From positions 3,282,001 through 3,346,000 of the forward strand of contig NZ_AP019807.1 of NCBI RefSeq assembly GCF_007183175.1: DNA of 64,000 nt, given 5' to 3'. The notes under the pieces are model-generated. The model worked only from the letters and a program-made list of their open reading frames with translations, was not told the origin of the DNA and ran no database searches. Positions within the stretch are counted from its first letter, which is position 1. Every line of letters starts with the position of its first letter. Below are positions 45,840-53,378 of the stretch, piece after piece. The stretch comes from Microbulbifer sp. GL-2 (lineage in GTDB: Bacteria > Pseudomonadota > Gammaproteobacteria > Pseudomonadales > Cellvibrionaceae). Made by a program: the position numbers and the translations under genes.

Positions 45840-46853
45840 ATGAACAATTTCAAGGATGAAAGTTTCCGGGCTATTCGGGTGGAAGAAGTTGCCCCGGGTA
45901 AATTCGATCAGTTATTAGTAAAACGGCAGGTTACTGACCTGCCGGACAACCCTCTGCTGCTCTCAGTTTCCCACTCTTCACTGAATTTCAAAGATGCAAT
46001 GTCTGCTTTTGGTAATCGCAGCATTACCAGGGTGTATCCTCATACACCCGGAATTGATGCGGTAGGCAAAGTGCTTGAGGACCGCAGCGGAACTTTTAAA
46101 GCGGGTACCGAACTATTGGTCACTGGCTATGATTTGGGCATGAATGCTCCTGGAGGATTGGCGGAAATGGTCGCTATTCCTCCAGGGTGGGCATTGCCAC
46201 TCCCACAGGGATTGACTGCGAGGGAGTCAATGGCCCTGGGAACGGCGGGTCTCACTGCGGCGCTATGTATCGAGAAGCTCCTTGAATCCGGTGCGGTTCC
46301 TGAAGATGGTGAAGTATTAGTAACCGGTGCTACAGGCGGAGTTGGTTCAATTGCTGTGGCGCTTTTAGCCAAACTGGGCTTTCGCGTCGCGGCGGTGACC
46401 GGCAAGTTGGAAGCCGCTGATTTTCTGACTGAATTGGGGGCCTGGAAAGTCCTCGATAGAGATACTCTTGCTCCATTTGCCAGTAAAGCCATGGCAAAAC
46501 CCCTTTGGGCCTGGGCAGTTGATACTGTCGGTGGTGAAACGCTTTTTAATGTGATCAAATCGCTCGCCTATGGTGGCGGTGTTGCGGCCTGCGGAATGGC
46601 CGCTGGGGCACAATTTCATGCCAATGTATTTCCTTTTATATTGCGCGGCATAAGCCTATTGGGAGTCGATAGCGTTGAGTTGCCAATTGGGAAAAAAATT
46701 GCAGTCTGGCGTCAGCTTTCAAATGAGTGGTATATCGGCGACAAACTCAGCATGATCGCTGAAGATATTTCTTTGGAGCAGACCCCCGAGTTTCTTGCCC
46801 GCCTTCACCGCGGACATGGTATTGGTCGCTATGTCGTGAATATGTCTTTATAG
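45840..46853 (+). CDS. acuI: AcuI/YhdH-family acryloyl-CoA reductase-like oxidoreductase
   Basis: This is a medium-chain NADPH-dependent quinone-oxidoreductase-like enzyme. The AcuI subfamily reduces acryloyl-CoA to propionyl-CoA, for example in DMSP use. SHSSLNFKDAMSAFGN and YPHTPGIDAVGKV match YhdH/AcuI, the cofactor fingerprint is VLVTGATGGVGSIAVALLAK, and FILRGISLLGVDSVELP is another subfamily motif. The C-terminus is GRYVVNMSL. Length 337 residues. Substrate assignment is by family; no other DMSP genes are in the window. Confidence 0.85.
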   Translation: MNNFKDESFRAIRVEEVAPGKFDQLLVKRQVTDLPDNPLLLSVSHSSLNFKDAMSAFGNRSITRVYPHTPGIDAVGKVLEDRSGTFKAGTELLVTGYDLGMNAPGGLAEMVAIPPGWALPLPQGLTARESMALGTAGLTAALCIEKLLESGAVPEDGEVLVTGATGGVGSIAVALLAKLGFRVAAVTGKLEAADFLTELGAWKVLDRDTLAPFASKAMAKPLWAWAVDTVGGETLFNVIKSLAYGGGVAACGMAAGAQFHANVFPFILRGISLLGVDSVELPIGKKIAVWRQLSNEWYIGDKLSMIAEDISLEQTPEFLARLHRGHGIGRYVVNMSL

Positions 46854-47013
46854 ATGGCTAAACTTATTGAAATAATAAATATATATTTTTATCTTTTTAG
46901 CTGACTGATTTTCGGATTGTATATAAGCAATAACATTTGTTTGTCTGCTTTTGTTGCAATAGTCTTTGTAGTGGCTACTGCTATTTGCGGTATGTTTTTG
47001 TTGGAAGAGCACA

Positions 47014-48276
47014 TTGTCTAAAGGTAACAGCGAGTCTTCATTGCCCGGGGAAAATAGTGCGCTGGTTCTCTCCGGCGGCGGTGCCCGTGCGGCATATCAG
47101 GCGGGTGTGTTGAAAGCCCTGGCTGAGGTGGTTCCAGACGATAACCCTCGCCCTTTTAAAATTATCTGTGGAACGTCTGCGGGTGCGATGAATGCAATGA
47201 TGCTGGCCTCCCATCCCGGTACCTTTAAAGAGGCCATTGACAGTATGTGCTCTGTCTGGATGAACCTCAGTGTAGAGCGGGTGTATCGCACCAGTTGGCG
47301 CAGCCTTATAGGGAATTTATTCTCGATCAGTCGCTCGTTACTTAACCAAGGGGTGGGGCGGCAAAAACCCCTGGCATTGCTCGATAACACACCACTGCGT
47401 AAATTGCTGAATGAAGTTATTGAATTTGAGAATATTCAAAAGAATATTGATGCCGGTCATTTACATGCCACCTGTATTAATGCGCTCTCTTTTAGTGAGG
47501 GTGAATCAGTCAGCTTTTTTCAGGCTGCCGAAGGCGTGGATAGTTGGCAGCGCTTCAGGCGGTTTGGTGTGCCCACTGAATTGACCGTAGACCACCTACT
47601 GGCGTCGGCAGCTATCCCGGCTATCTTCCCTGCCGTAAAAATAGAAGATAGCTATTTTTGTGACGGTGCCATACGCCAGATGGCACCGATTAGCCCGGCG
47701 CTACACCTCGGTGCCAAGCGAGTGTTTATTGTCGGTGTATCAGATAACCGCTCCCCTGTGCATTGGGGGAGCCGGCGCACTGACAGGCAAATGCATTCCC
47801 CCTCAATGGCCCAGATTGCCGCTCAATGGTTCAATGCGGCTTTTATTGACAGTCTCGAAGGGGATTTGGAACATATGGACAGAGTCAACAACTTGTTGGA
47901 CTCTGTGGAGAAGGAAAAGTATTCAGATTTGGCGCCTTTGCGCCCAGTTGAATCTGTAGTGATCGAACCCTCACAAAGCCTCGCTCGCCTGGGTGGGCAA
48001 AAACTCCAATTTCTTCCCCCTGCTTTACGTTGGTTATTCCGGTCTACCGGTGCGACCAGTTCCGGTGGTGGTGTTTCCGCTGCTAGCTATCTGCTCTTTG
48101 AAAGACCATATATTGAGGAGTTGATAGAGCTTGGGTATCAGGATGCAATGTGGGAGAAGGATAAGTTAAAACATTTTTTAAGGCCGTTGCCTGAAACCCT
48201 GGAAGAGAGAAAAGGTTTTTTCGGCAAGCGTGCCAAAGGAGCTGAGGAGCAAGCTGGGCAGGATAATTCAGATTGA
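47014..48276 (+). CDS. Patatin-like phospholipase (RssA/YjjU-type)
   Basis: This lipid acyl hydrolase has a Ser-Asp dyad. The oxyanion hole is LVLSGGGARAAYQAGVLKAL, the nucleophile elbow IICGTSAGAMNAMM (G-T-S-A-G), and the aspartate lies in YFCDGAIRQMAPISPAL. The remaining C-terminal region (residues about 280-420) is less conserved and includes a basic KGFFGKRAKG tail; there is no signal peptide. Length 420 residues. The start TTG 47014 lies after GGAAGAGC. The preceding 160-base gap is AT-rich and should contain its promoter. Confidence 0.86.
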   Translation: MSKGNSESSLPGENSALVLSGGGARAAYQAGVLKALAEVVPDDNPRPFKIICGTSAGAMNAMMLASHPGTFKEAIDSMCSVWMNLSVERVYRTSWRSLIGNLFSISRSLLNQGVGRQKPLALLDNTPLRKLLNEVIEFENIQKNIDAGHLHATCINALSFSEGESVSFFQAAEGVDSWQRFRRFGVPTELTVDHLLASAAIPAIFPAVKIEDSYFCDGAIRQMAPISPALHLGAKRVFIVGVSDNRSPVHWGSRRTDRQMHSPSMAQIAAQWFNAAFIDSLEGDLEHMDRVNNLLDSVEKEKYSDLAPLRPVESVVIEPSQSLARLGGQKLQFLPPALRWLFRSTGATSSGGGVSAASYLLFERPYIEELIELGYQDAMWEKDKLKHFLRPLPETLEERKGFFGKRAKGAEEQAGQDNSD

Positions 48277-48357
48277 TTGCCTGAAGAGAAATAATACCCT
48301 GTACGGTCTATGCAGAATAAGCTTTCATCTTTAGGAATCCTGGCTATAGACTGAAAA

Positions 48358-49113
48358 CTAGCTCTTGCTTTCACTTTTTCTGAAATGGTCGTCCCATTTT
48401 AGCTTTTCTATTAATTCTAAAAAATTCCCCTTGGGCGTTGAGTTTATTGTTAGTCTTTTCTCCATAATTGGGTGATTAATTTCAAGTTGAATCGCATGTA
48501 ATAGCAATCTTTCAATGCCAAACTGTTGGGCAAAAAAGCGATTATGTGAAGACTTGCCATATTTTGGGCAGCCGATAAGTGGATGGTGGAGATGTTTGAA
48601 ATGTCTGCGGATCTGGTGGCGGCGGCCTGTTTTTAATTGAATTTCAACCAGGGAGTAACGGCTTGTGGGGTATTTATCTACTTCATAGGGTAGCTCGATG
48701 GTGTCCAGTCGGCGATAAAGAGTGATTGCTGGCTGGCGTGGCAGTTCGGCTCTGGGCCGTTTGCGTTGGTGTTTGAAATCTGCGACCGGAGGTAGAGGAT
48801 AATCGATAAAACCCTGTTCTAGACAGTGCCCACGACAGACGGCGAGGTATTTCTTGACAGAATTATCGCTCTCCAGCTGCCGCTGCAATTGGGCGGCAAT
48901 TTCGCCACTCTTACCAAAGATGATTACTCCGGATGTGGGCTTGTCGAGTCTGTGCACGGGGTATAGATATTGTCCACACAGGTCTCTCAGGTATTGCAGC
49001 AGGATTCGATTTTCATAGCGATCTATCTCTGAGCGATGTACCAGCCAGCCTTCTGGCTTGTAGGCTGCCAGAAGCTGATCATCTTCAAAAATAATTTTCG
49101 GTTCGTTATTCAT
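48358..49113 (-). CDS. truC: tRNA pseudouridine(65) synthase TruC
   Basis: This is an RluA-family pseudouridine synthase. AAYKPEGWLVHRSEIDR is the TruC-specific N-terminus, the catalytic aspartate is in PVHRLDKPTSGVIIFG, and YSLVEIQLKTGRRHQIRRHFKHLHHPLIG is the family motif III (three segments). TruC modifies U65 in some tRNAs such as tRNA-Ile and tRNA-Asp. ATG 49113 gives 251 residues starting MNNEPKIIFEDD; earlier in-frame starts (49152, 49179) lack ribosome-binding sites and similarity. Convergent with the patatin gene. Confidence 0.88.
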   Translation of the reverse strand: MNNEPKIIFEDDQLLAAYKPEGWLVHRSEIDRYENRILLQYLRDLCGQYLYPVHRLDKPTSGVIIFGKSGEIAAQLQRQLESDNSVKKYLAVCRGHCLEQGFIDYPLPPVADFKHQRKRPRAELPRQPAITLYRRLDTIELPYEVDKYPTSRYSLVEIQLKTGRRHQIRRHFKHLHHPLIGCPKYGKSSHNRFFAQQFGIERLLLHAIQLEINHPIMEKRLTINSTPKGNFLELIEKLKWDDHFRKSESKS

Positions 49114-49252
49114 CCGTCGGTGTTCAGATTCGTCACTTTCTAGGGAGGGCATTGTATTGTTGGAGGGTAAGTATTGCATTCAAAAAATGGGCAGCTGGCT
49201 TATTACTGATCCCGAAAGAGAAATATTTCCTATTTATTTCACTGAATTAGTA

Positions 49253-49280
49253 TTGACAAGCCTCAAATAGTGCATAAACT
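49253..49280 (+). promoter_or_regulatory. Sigma-70 promoter of the rtcB leader
   Basis: TTGACA (49253-49258), 16-base spacer, TAAACT (49275-49280). It is well matched to consensus and lies about 100 bases before the leader hairpins and 280 before the rtcB-like frame. Confidence 0.6.
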
Positions 49281-49378
49281 GCGCATATAGTTTCAAGGAT
49301 CGCTTAGATAAGTGATTTGGGACTTAATATTTTATCGAGTCTAATCTTTTGATCGTGGATCGCAGCCACGAAGGAGCC

Positions 49379-49505
49379 ATGAAATGCAAAATGTGGATAT
49401 TAACAACCAGTTTATTTGATCGCTTTTCATGTGCGCTTGCTTGAAAAGTGATTGAGCTTTTCAAGCCAGAATTCTTTAGAGCCCTGGTATTCACCGGGGC
49501 TTTTT
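49379..49505 (+). promoter_or_regulatory. Attenuator-like leader with alternative hairpins and possible leader peptide
   Basis: A 21-codon frame (ATG 49379, TGA 49442-49444; starts MKCKMWILTT) follows AAGGAG with unusually short spacing. CTTTTCA (49423-49429) can pair with TGAAAAG (49442-49448). The same TGAAAAG is also part of a perfect 10-bp stem GCTTGAAAAG/CTTTTCAAGC (49439-49448 with 49457-49466). A terminator-like stem AGCCCTGG...CCGGGGCT with five Ts ends at 49505. The mutually exclusive pairing before a terminator is the layout of an attenuator. No regulator or ligand can be named. Confidence 0.5.
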
Positions 49506-49561
49506 CATTTGAGGTTTTGAGAGGCTGTTAATTAGTTATTGGATTAAACCAAGGACTCTTT

Positions 49562-50767
49562 ATGCCTGTAAAAATTGTGCTTCATAAAAGTGCAAGATCA
49601 GGAAGTGTACCGGTAAAGATATACGCTGATGAAGTTGAACCAGATGCTTTGCAGCAGCTTAAAAATATCGCTCAGTTGCCGATTGTACATTCTCATTTGG
49701 TGGCAATGCTGAATGTACAGTTAGGCAATGGGGCGGTAGTTGGATCGGTAATTTCGACGCTGAGCGCCGTAATTTCATCGGCTGTGAGAGTGGATATTGG
49801 CTGCGGGATGAATGCAGTGCAAACTTCATTACATGCCCATCAGTTACCTGACAACCTAAAAGCATTGCGGGAGGCCATTGAGGTGAAAGTACCCATTGGA
49901 CCGGGTCGTCATAAGATGATCAGTGCCAGGGAATCTGCCTGCAAACTTTTAGCTCCCGGTGTGGATAGGTTGTTTGAGAAATACCCTGGGCTTTTGAAAA
50001 AATTGCGCCAGCCACAGAAAACCTGGGTTACCCAGGTCGGTACCCTCGATGGGGGTAATCATTCTATTGAAATTTTCCTGGATGAGAGTAATGCGGTTCG
50101 GGTGATACTGCACTCTGGCAGTCGAGCCATTGGCAATGCAATTGGTCAGCACTTTATCCAGCTGGCTCGTAGGGATATGGCGGGTCGTATGCATAATATG
50201 CTGGATAAAGATCTCTCTTATTGTTCTGGGGGGAACCCTCACTTTGATGATTATATTGAGGCGGTAAACTGGGCTCAGGAGTGCTCCAGGTTAAATCGGC
50301 AAAAAAGGATGAGGCTGGTGCTGAATTGCTTTAAAGCTCACTTGCCAAAATTTACATTAATGTCTGAGGCTATTAATTGTCATCATAATTACGTGGTGTG
50401 AGAGCGGCATTATAAGCGGGATGTTTATGTTATCCGCAAGGGTGCTATCAGTGCCAGAAAGGATCAGATAGGAATAATTTCCGGCTCTATGGGGGGCGAA
50501 GTCGATTATTGTGCGAGGGGGGGTGGCGCGTCGTTTTGTTCATGTGCACACGGTGCGAAGCGTAAAATGAGTCCTTCAGTGACCCGTCAGCGATTTACCC
50601 GCAGTGATCTTGAGGTCCACACTCACGGTGTAGAGTGCAGAAAGGATAAAGGCATGATCGATGAGATACCTGCGGCCTATAAAGGTATTGATCAGGTGAT
50701 GGATAGTCAGTCGGACCTGATTGATGTGGTAAATACACTGCGCCAAGTGATTTGCATGAAAGGATAG
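49562..50767 (+). pseudogene. rtcB: RtcB-like RNA 3'-phosphate ligase, interrupted by an in-frame stop and two compensating frame breaks
   Basis: RtcB joins 2',3'-cyclic phosphate or 3'-phosphate RNA ends to 5'-OH with GTP. Recognisable parts are VDIGCGMNAVQTS (metal Asp/Cys), LDGGNHSIEIFLDES, ILHSGSRAIGNAIGQHF, INCHHNYV, SFCSCAHGAKRKMS (GMP histidine) and a normal C-terminus VECRKDKGMIDEIP. The frame is stopped by TGA at 50399-50401, where relatives have arginine or similar, and it resumes in the same frame. Between G runs 50491-50496 (one G too many) and 50517-50523 (one too few) about nine residues are scrambled; the alternative frame restores GAKSIIVRG. The normally conserved P-D-V-H-L-G is LNVQLG. 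Decay is likely, though sequencing error could explain part. Confidence 0.72.
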
Positions 50768-50860
50768 CCCCGGCTGGCTGTCGTTCTGTGGGGTGCTGGG
50801 AGAATTAACGGCCTTAAGGGCTCAGTTAGTGTGGGGTTTAAATTGCCAGCTTATTTACCT

Positions 50861-50883
50861 GCCGAGTTTCCTCGGCTTTTTTT
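50861..50883 (+). terminator. Intrinsic terminator after rtcB
   Basis: GCCGAG, loop TTTC, CTCGGC followed by seven Ts. It lies 25 bases before the next small gene, which therefore needs its own promoter or read-through. Confidence 0.82.
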
Positions 50884-50907
50884 GTTGCTTCAGCAAGGTC
50901 AATTGCT

Positions 50908-51132
50908 ATGAAAAAATTTACTTCTAAGAAAAGTGACAAGCCGCGCAACTATGTTGTGCGTAATCCTCTATTAAAAAAGGGTGGTGCCCATGTAAAAGCT
51001 AAATCTGGCGTTCGTTTTAAAGGTAAACAAAAGATGTTGAGGGAGGTGCGGGAGCCGAATAGCTCCTGTGATACCTGGACCTCTACTGATATTTTCCGAG
51101 CTCTCCCAGACCTCTTCTCTCTGTCTATTTAA
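50908..51132 (+). CDS. Small basic protein of unknown function
   Basis: This is a 74-residue protein whose first 50 residues are very basic (KKFTSKKSDKPRNYVVRNPL, then KKGGAHVKAKSGVRFKGK and MLREVREP). Its last 20 residues are different in character (Ser/Thr/Leu-rich). The NPLLKKGG core looks like a conserved short nucleic-acid or ribosome-binding motif, but I cannot name the family. GGAGCC-loop-GGCTCC-type pairing around 51050-51067 falls inside the coding region. No strong ribosome-binding site; start ATG 50908. It ends three bases from the convergent ychJ. An ArfA-like ribosome-rescue role crossed my mind, but I do not assert it. Confidence 0.5.
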   Translation: MKKFTSKKSDKPRNYVVRNPLLKKGGAHVKAKSGVRFKGKQKMLREVREPNSSCDTWTSTDIFRALPDLFSLSI

Positions 51133-51135
51133 GCG

Positions 51136-51531
51136 TCAGTTCAATGCTGATTGGGGCCAGTTGGCTAGAGGTTCCAGGTAAACCCAACGTTTTTTATAGA
51201 GTTTGAATAGGGATATTTCATGTATCACATGCTCCTGATCATTCTCCATATACCATGCCTTAAATTCCACCACTGATTTTTTCAGCCCTGGTTTGCTTTT
51301 TATAACCTCAAGGCGTGTCCACTGAGTCTCCAGATCATCCTTATCAAGATCCGGACAGGTTTCTGGATGCCATGTCTTGCGCAGGTATGGCAAGTTACCC
51401 ATCGCATAGGCACTGTAGCGACTACGCATTAAGTATTCTGCCGTTTTCGGGTAGGCCTTGCCCGACAGGTAAAGGTTACAGCAGGTTTTGAATGTTCTTC
51501 CCGAGCCACAGGGGCAGGGCTGATCCGTCAT
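51136..51531 (-). CDS. ychJ: YchJ-family protein with SEC-C metal-binding motif
   Basis: The N-terminus is the SEC-C zinc motif PCPCGSGRTFKTCCNLYL, followed by the conserved MRSRYSAYAMGNLPYLRKTWHPE core of UPF0225/YchJ and VVEFKAWY strand and the final KRWVYLEP. Length 131 residues; E. coli YchJ has a second SEC-C motif at the C-terminus, which is absent here. Function unknown; SEC-C motifs often mediate protein or nucleic-acid contacts. Divergent from the efflux operon. Confidence 0.88.
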   Translation of the reverse strand: MTDQPCPCGSGRTFKTCCNLYLSGKAYPKTAEYLMRSRYSAYAMGNLPYLRKTWHPETCPDLDKDDLETQWTRLEVIKSKPGLKKSVVEFKAWYMENDQEHVIHEISLFKLYKKRWVYLEPLANWPQSALN

Positions 51532-51631
51532 ATATTACTCCAGTCCGTGTCGCAGAGGATGTCCAGATGGTCATCATGGGCATTGTAAACACTTTTTAAC
51601 CTTGCTTGACGGTGGCAGAGGGTAGCATAGC

Positions 51632-51659
51632 TTGACGTTTTCCAGGTTAGCGTTAAGAT
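51632..51659 (+). promoter_or_regulatory. Sigma-70-like promoter of the TetR-efflux operon
   Basis: TTGACG (51632-51637), 16-base spacer, TAAGAT (51654-51659), 45 bases before the tetR start. A second TTGACG lies at 51606-51611. No clear palindromic operator is seen over it. Confidence 0.45.
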
Positions 51660-51703
51660 ACCGACCAGCCGGTTGGTTTGATTGGTGATACCTGGGAGGT
51701 CAT

Positions 51704-52231
51704 GTGTCGAGAGTCGATAAGACTGCCATAGTCCGCGCAGCGGAAGAGGTGGTAAGGGAAAAAGGTGCGCGCAAGCTAACGCTGGATGCGGTCGCAGCAC
51801 AATGCGGTTTGAGTAAGGGCGGGCTTATCCACCACTTCGGTACTAAGCAGTCACTTTTGAAGGCCATGTTGGAAGCTGCGATAGCCAGGGAAGATGCCAA
51901 TGCTGAAACCTTCGCTGCGGCTGGCGATGACTTATTGGTATCACGTCTTAATTCCATTTTTGAGCTGATGGAAGATGATGAGGGCTTGCCGCGCTCACTG
52001 ATCGCTGCGGTAGCCGAGGACCCCGCCCTGCTTGAGCCTGTCAAGGTCAAAGAGGATGAACTACGCAGTGAGATCTCCGAGACCTATGCCGATCCTGAGT
52101 TGGCGCAGTTACTGATTCTTGCGGCTCAAGGGATGTTTCTTGGCCGCGTGCTGGGTGTAATAGAGCCTGGAGACCCGCTGCTCGCCCGTTTGCGTGAAAG
52201 ATTGTTGATGCTTTCAGCAGATCTCACCTGA
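51704..52231 (+). CDS. TetR-family repressor of the adjacent RND pump
   Basis: The N-terminal TetR helix-turn-helix is AIVRAAEEVVREKGARKLTL, continuing VAAQCGLSKGGLIHHFGTKQ (residues about 8-55). The C-terminal ligand-binding region is helical. 175 residues. The start is GTG 51704 after GGGAGG. Located 25 to 40 bases before the adaptor gene and in the same orientation, so the three genes form one autoregulated efflux operon. The inducing compound is unknown. Confidence 0.88.
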   Translation: MSRVDKTAIVRAAEEVVREKGARKLTLDAVAAQCGLSKGGLIHHFGTKQSLLKAMLEAAIAREDANAETFAAAGDDLLVSRLNSIFELMEDDEGLPRSLIAAVAEDPALLEPVKVKEDELRSEISETYADPELAQLLILAAQGMFLGRVLGVIEPGDPLLARLRERLLMLSADLT

Positions 52232-52271
52232 TTACCTGATCTTCAGTTAAATAATTTTGTGGATGACGAAT

Positions 52272-53336
52272 ATGAAATTGTCGGTAAATTCTCGTTTCTC
52301 CTTGGCCCTGCTGTTGGCTTCAGTGGCGGCTCTTGCGGGTTGCTCCGGCTCTGAAGCGGATGAACAGCAGGTTGAGCACCTATGGCCGGTTAAGGTGGCC
52401 ACTGTGACCAATGTTGCTGAAGCCGCGGATCGCCAGTTTGCAGGTCGCGTAAAGGCGGTGCAGAGTGTGGACCTTTCCTTTCAGGTTGGAGGAAAATTAG
52501 ACAAGTTGAATATCCGCGAAGGGGAAATTATCCCTAGGGGGACCCTGATTGCGGAACTGGATGATCGAGATTATCGACGCAGGGTAAAGGAGGCGCGGGT
52601 AAACGTTGGCCTGCTGGAAAAAACCCTAAAACGTCAGCGTTCTCTGGCGGGTTCTAAAGTGATTTCCCAGCAGCAGCTGGATGAGACAGAGAGTAACTTT
52701 GACCTGGCAAAAGTAACTTTGGAAAAAGCCGAGCAGGACCTTGCTTACACCCAGTTGCGAGTACCCTTTGATGCTTTGGCAACCCGCCAGCTGGTAGAAA
52801 ACTACACCAATGTGCAACCCGGTCAGGCCATTGTACGTTTGCAGAATATTTCTGAAGTGCGTATCCAGATTTCTGTGCCGGAGAAATTACTGGCAACGGT
52901 AAATGAAAACCAGATCAGTTCAGTTACTGCTGAATTTGAATTCCTGCCAGGAAAAACTTTTGCGCTTAAATACCGAGAACACCAGGCCGAAGCCGATAGT
53001 GTTACCCAGACCTATGTTGTCGAGCTGGGAATGCCGCGCCCTGAAAATGTGCAGATCCTTCCAGGAATGACGGCGAGAGTTAACGTAAAGCTGAAAGAGG
53101 CCACTGGTGATTTCTGGATTCCACTGGCCGCTGTGCAGACTGGTGCAGGGGGTAAGCCCTATGTATGGCAGATCAATGAGGATCAGTCAGTATCCAAGGT
53201 CGAGGTGGTTCTCGGCATAACGAATGGAAAAGCGGTGCAAATCACCGACGGGTTGACACCGGTGATGAAGCTGGTAGCCGCAGGAGGCCAGCACCTGTAT
53301 GACGGTGCGAAAGTACGCAACTATGCGCAGCGTTAA
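52272..53336 (+). CDS. RND efflux periplasmic adaptor (membrane-fusion lipoprotein)
   Basis: A lipoprotein signal (FSLALLLASVAALAGCSGSE, lipobox LAGC) puts it in the inner membrane. The biotinyl/lipoyl hairpin starts VKAVQSVDLSFQVGGKLDKL, with GEIIPRGTLIAELDDRDYRR, followed by an alpha-helical hairpin (VGLLEKTLKRQRSLAGSKVI to LEKAEQDLAYTQLRVPF) and the beta-barrel region. About 354 residues. Earlier in-frame TTG/ATG codons (52257, 52263) are possible. It sits 42 bases before the pump gene; no outer-membrane channel gene is in the operon, so the pump must share one encoded elsewhere. Confidence 0.9.
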   Translation: MKLSVNSRFSLALLLASVAALAGCSGSEADEQQVEHLWPVKVATVTNVAEAADRQFAGRVKAVQSVDLSFQVGGKLDKLNIREGEIIPRGTLIAELDDRDYRRRVKEARVNVGLLEKTLKRQRSLAGSKVISQQQLDETESNFDLAKVTLEKAEQDLAYTQLRVPFDALATRQLVENYTNVQPGQAIVRLQNISEVRIQISVPEKLLATVNENQISSVTAEFEFLPGKTFALKYREHQAEADSVTQTYVVELGMPRPENVQILPGMTARVNVKLKEATGDFWIPLAAVQTGAGGKPYVWQINEDQSVSKVEVVLGITNGKAVQITDGLTPVMKLVAAGGQHLYDGAKVRNYAQR

Positions 53337-53378
53337 ACTCCGTTTGATCTCTGGCCTTGGTAAGAGTGGGAAAATATT

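Noticed and set aside
50399..50401. TGA as a selenocysteine codon in rtcB
   Set aside because: The position is not a catalytic cysteine in RtcB, no SECIS-like hairpin is obvious just downstream, and nearby frame damage suggests decay.
50908..51132. ArfA ribosome-rescue factor
   Set aside because: The basic core is suggestive, but the known ArfA residues are not recognisable and the internal hairpin is weak.
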